This document shows positions 63,197 to 64,000 of a stretch of DNA of 64,000 bases, piece after piece. Every line of letters starts with the position of its first letter. The stretch's first letter is position 1. The stretch is taken from the NCBI RefSeq assembly GCF_000282035.1, contig NZ_AKKA01000087.1, positions 124,001-188,000 on the forward strand, in the 5' to 3' direction. The position numbers and the translations under genes are program-made. The notes under the pieces were generated by a model. The model was not told where the DNA came from, made no database searches, and was given only the letters and a program-made list of their open reading frames with translations. The stretch is from Rhizobium sp. CF122. Its GTDB lineage: Bacteria > Pseudomonadota > Alphaproteobacteria > Rhizobiales > Rhizobiaceae.

Positions 63197-63704
63197 CCTG
63201 CCAGAGTTCGCGAAACTTTCCCCAAGAATCGCCCGCGCAGAGCGCGAGCTGGCACAGATGGAACAGTATTACGCAAGCCATTCGGCTGAGGTGGCAGATG
63301 GAGACTGGGGAGCCGTGGCGGCGGTCTCATCGGGCATCCACAATGTCTATAATGGAATTGAGGACATTCTTCTCAGTATCGCGAAAGATGTCGATGATTA
63401 CGTCCCAACAGGCGGTTCTGCCCACCAGGACATCCTTGATCAGATGGCAGCCGAGATTGCTGGAACGCGTCCGGCACTACTCGATCTCGAACTTTATGAC
63501 GCTCTTTTTGAACTCAAGGGATTTCGCCATCTCGTGCGCCACAAATACGGTTTCGACCTGAAGCCCGACAAGGTCGCCACAAACCTCGAGCTTCTCAAGT
63601 CTGCCTTTCCCGCGTTCATTGACGCGGTGATCCGGCTAGAGAGGGCAATGAGGAGCGGCGACGATCACGACGGCGGAAACGGCAAGACGTTCAGCACCGG
63701 ATAA
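63183..63704 (+). CDS. HEPN-domain toxin, HepT-like
   Basis: 173 residues, all-helical, with the RX4H motif RHLVRH (Arg115, His120) that marks HEPN ribonucleases; FELKGFRHLVRHKYGFDL is close to the HepT pattern. The helical region LLSIAKDVDDYVPTGGSAHQ precedes it. It forms a toxin-antitoxin pair with the overlapping MNT gene. It is somewhat longer than usual HepT proteins (about 140). Confidence 0.83.
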   Translation: MTSFSLPEFAKLSPRIARAERELAQMEQYYASHSAEVADGDWGAVAAVSSGIHNVYNGIEDILLSIAKDVDDYVPTGGSAHQDILDQMAAEIAGTRPALLDLELYDALFELKGFRHLVRHKYGFDLKPDKVATNLELLKSAFPAFIDAVIRLERAMRSGDDHDGGNGKTFSTG

Positions 63705-63778
63705 TCTCAGCATACCACTATAACAGCGCAATTTGCATCCCCTCGACGACCAGCGCCGCGCCTTTTAGGCGAACCAAC

Positions 63779-64000
63779 CTAGTGAGATTTGTAGTTCGGC
63801 AATGTCTCGGCGGGTACGACGATACCCGCATAATGAACCGGAACGTCTTCGCGGTCACGAAAGCACCGGCCAAACGCGCAAACAGCGACATAGATCCCAT
63901 CTTCGTTCAGGACGCGGTAGTTCTGCACCGTGGGATGCTCCGCAACAATGGTGTCGTTGATCTGTTTGGCCAGGGTCGGCGCATCCTGAGGATGAATACG
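63779..64000 (-). CDS. Partial protein with PAS-like C-terminal domain
   Basis: The minus frame enters from the right edge without a start and ends at the stop 63779-63781, giving 73 residues: RIHPQDAPTLAKQINDTIVA, NYRVLNEDGIYVAVCAFGRC, then VPVHYAGIVVPAETLPNYKSH. HPxD and YRVLNxDGxxxxV resemble the second half of a PAS fold (PAS_3 type). The window ends before any effector domain. Confidence 0.6.
   Translation of the reverse strand, partial: RIHPQDAPTLAKQINDTIVAEHPTVQNYRVLNEDGIYVAVCAFGRCFRDREDVPVHYAGIVVPAETLPNYKSH

Noticed and set aside
1..64000. CRISPR arrays, tRNA or rRNA genes
   Set aside because: No regularly spaced repeats, tRNA cloverleaf ends or rRNA-like conserved stretches were seen while reading; a tRNA scan would be the decisive test.

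Overview
The window looks like a GC-rich replicon of a Rhizobiales bacterium (Rhizobium/Sinorhizobium/Agrobacterium type). This rests on content, not on a search: an mctPSR-like monocarboxylate uptake locus, a carnitine dehydrogenase fused to a thioesterase, and an Atu4866-like gene. Transposase, integrase and metabolic gene fragments together with four toxin-antitoxin-type pairs suggest a plasmid, chromid or accessory region. No tRNA, rRNA or CRISPR array was recognised.

Layout. (1) 1-5761, minus: a type II secretion operon gspF-G-H-I-J-K-L-M plus the first 36 codons of a further gene at the left edge; gspD and gspE are not in view. (2) 6039-9432, plus: a multicopper oxidase with a Tat-type leader, then a Sco1-cytochrome c fusion, both divergent from the gsp operon. 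(3) 10123-18225, minus: a branched-chain amino acid (probably isoleucine) degradation operon: short-chain dehydrogenase, thiolase, acyl-CoA dehydrogenase and the four subunits of branched-chain 2-oxoacid dehydrogenase, with a divergent AraC-type regulator. (4) 19794-26535: a ParE/RHH toxin-antitoxin pair, an xdhC preceded by what looks like the tail of a lost xdhB, an HtrA-like protease, a DUF1194 protein, and a MocR regulator divergent from a DMT permease. (5) 26771-30746, minus: DUF3311-mctP and the two-component pair mctS-mctR, with a NarL-like 7-2-7 site between them. (6) 30747-37912: a gene-poor stretch with a frameshifted Atu4866-like gene, an E. coli-type tail-specific protease, an IS6-family remnant, an extremely AT-rich tract and several small proteins.

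(7) 38828-52559, minus, is the most coherent and interesting block: ten closely spaced genes for uptake and catabolism of carnitine-type compounds. CoA ligase, acyl-CoA dehydrogenase and CaiD-like hydratase could turn gamma-butyrobetaine or crotonobetaine into carnitinyl-CoA. LcdH-thioesterase and BKACE would convert L-carnitine to glycine betaine. A peptide-type ABC transporter and a CocE-type hydrolase close the operon, and a second esterase lies just beyond on the other strand. The divergent GATase1-AraC regulator resembles CdhR. (8) 53632-60205: a LysR/DMT permease pair, a purU 3' fragment and an RND efflux pump with its adaptor. (9) 60656-64000: IS481 and tyrosine-recombinase remnants, a VapBC-like pair, a cytochrome c tail fragment, a MNT/HEPN pair and a partial PAS-like gene at the right edge.

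Functions are assigned by reading motifs and by recalled family resemblance; no alignment or database search was run.
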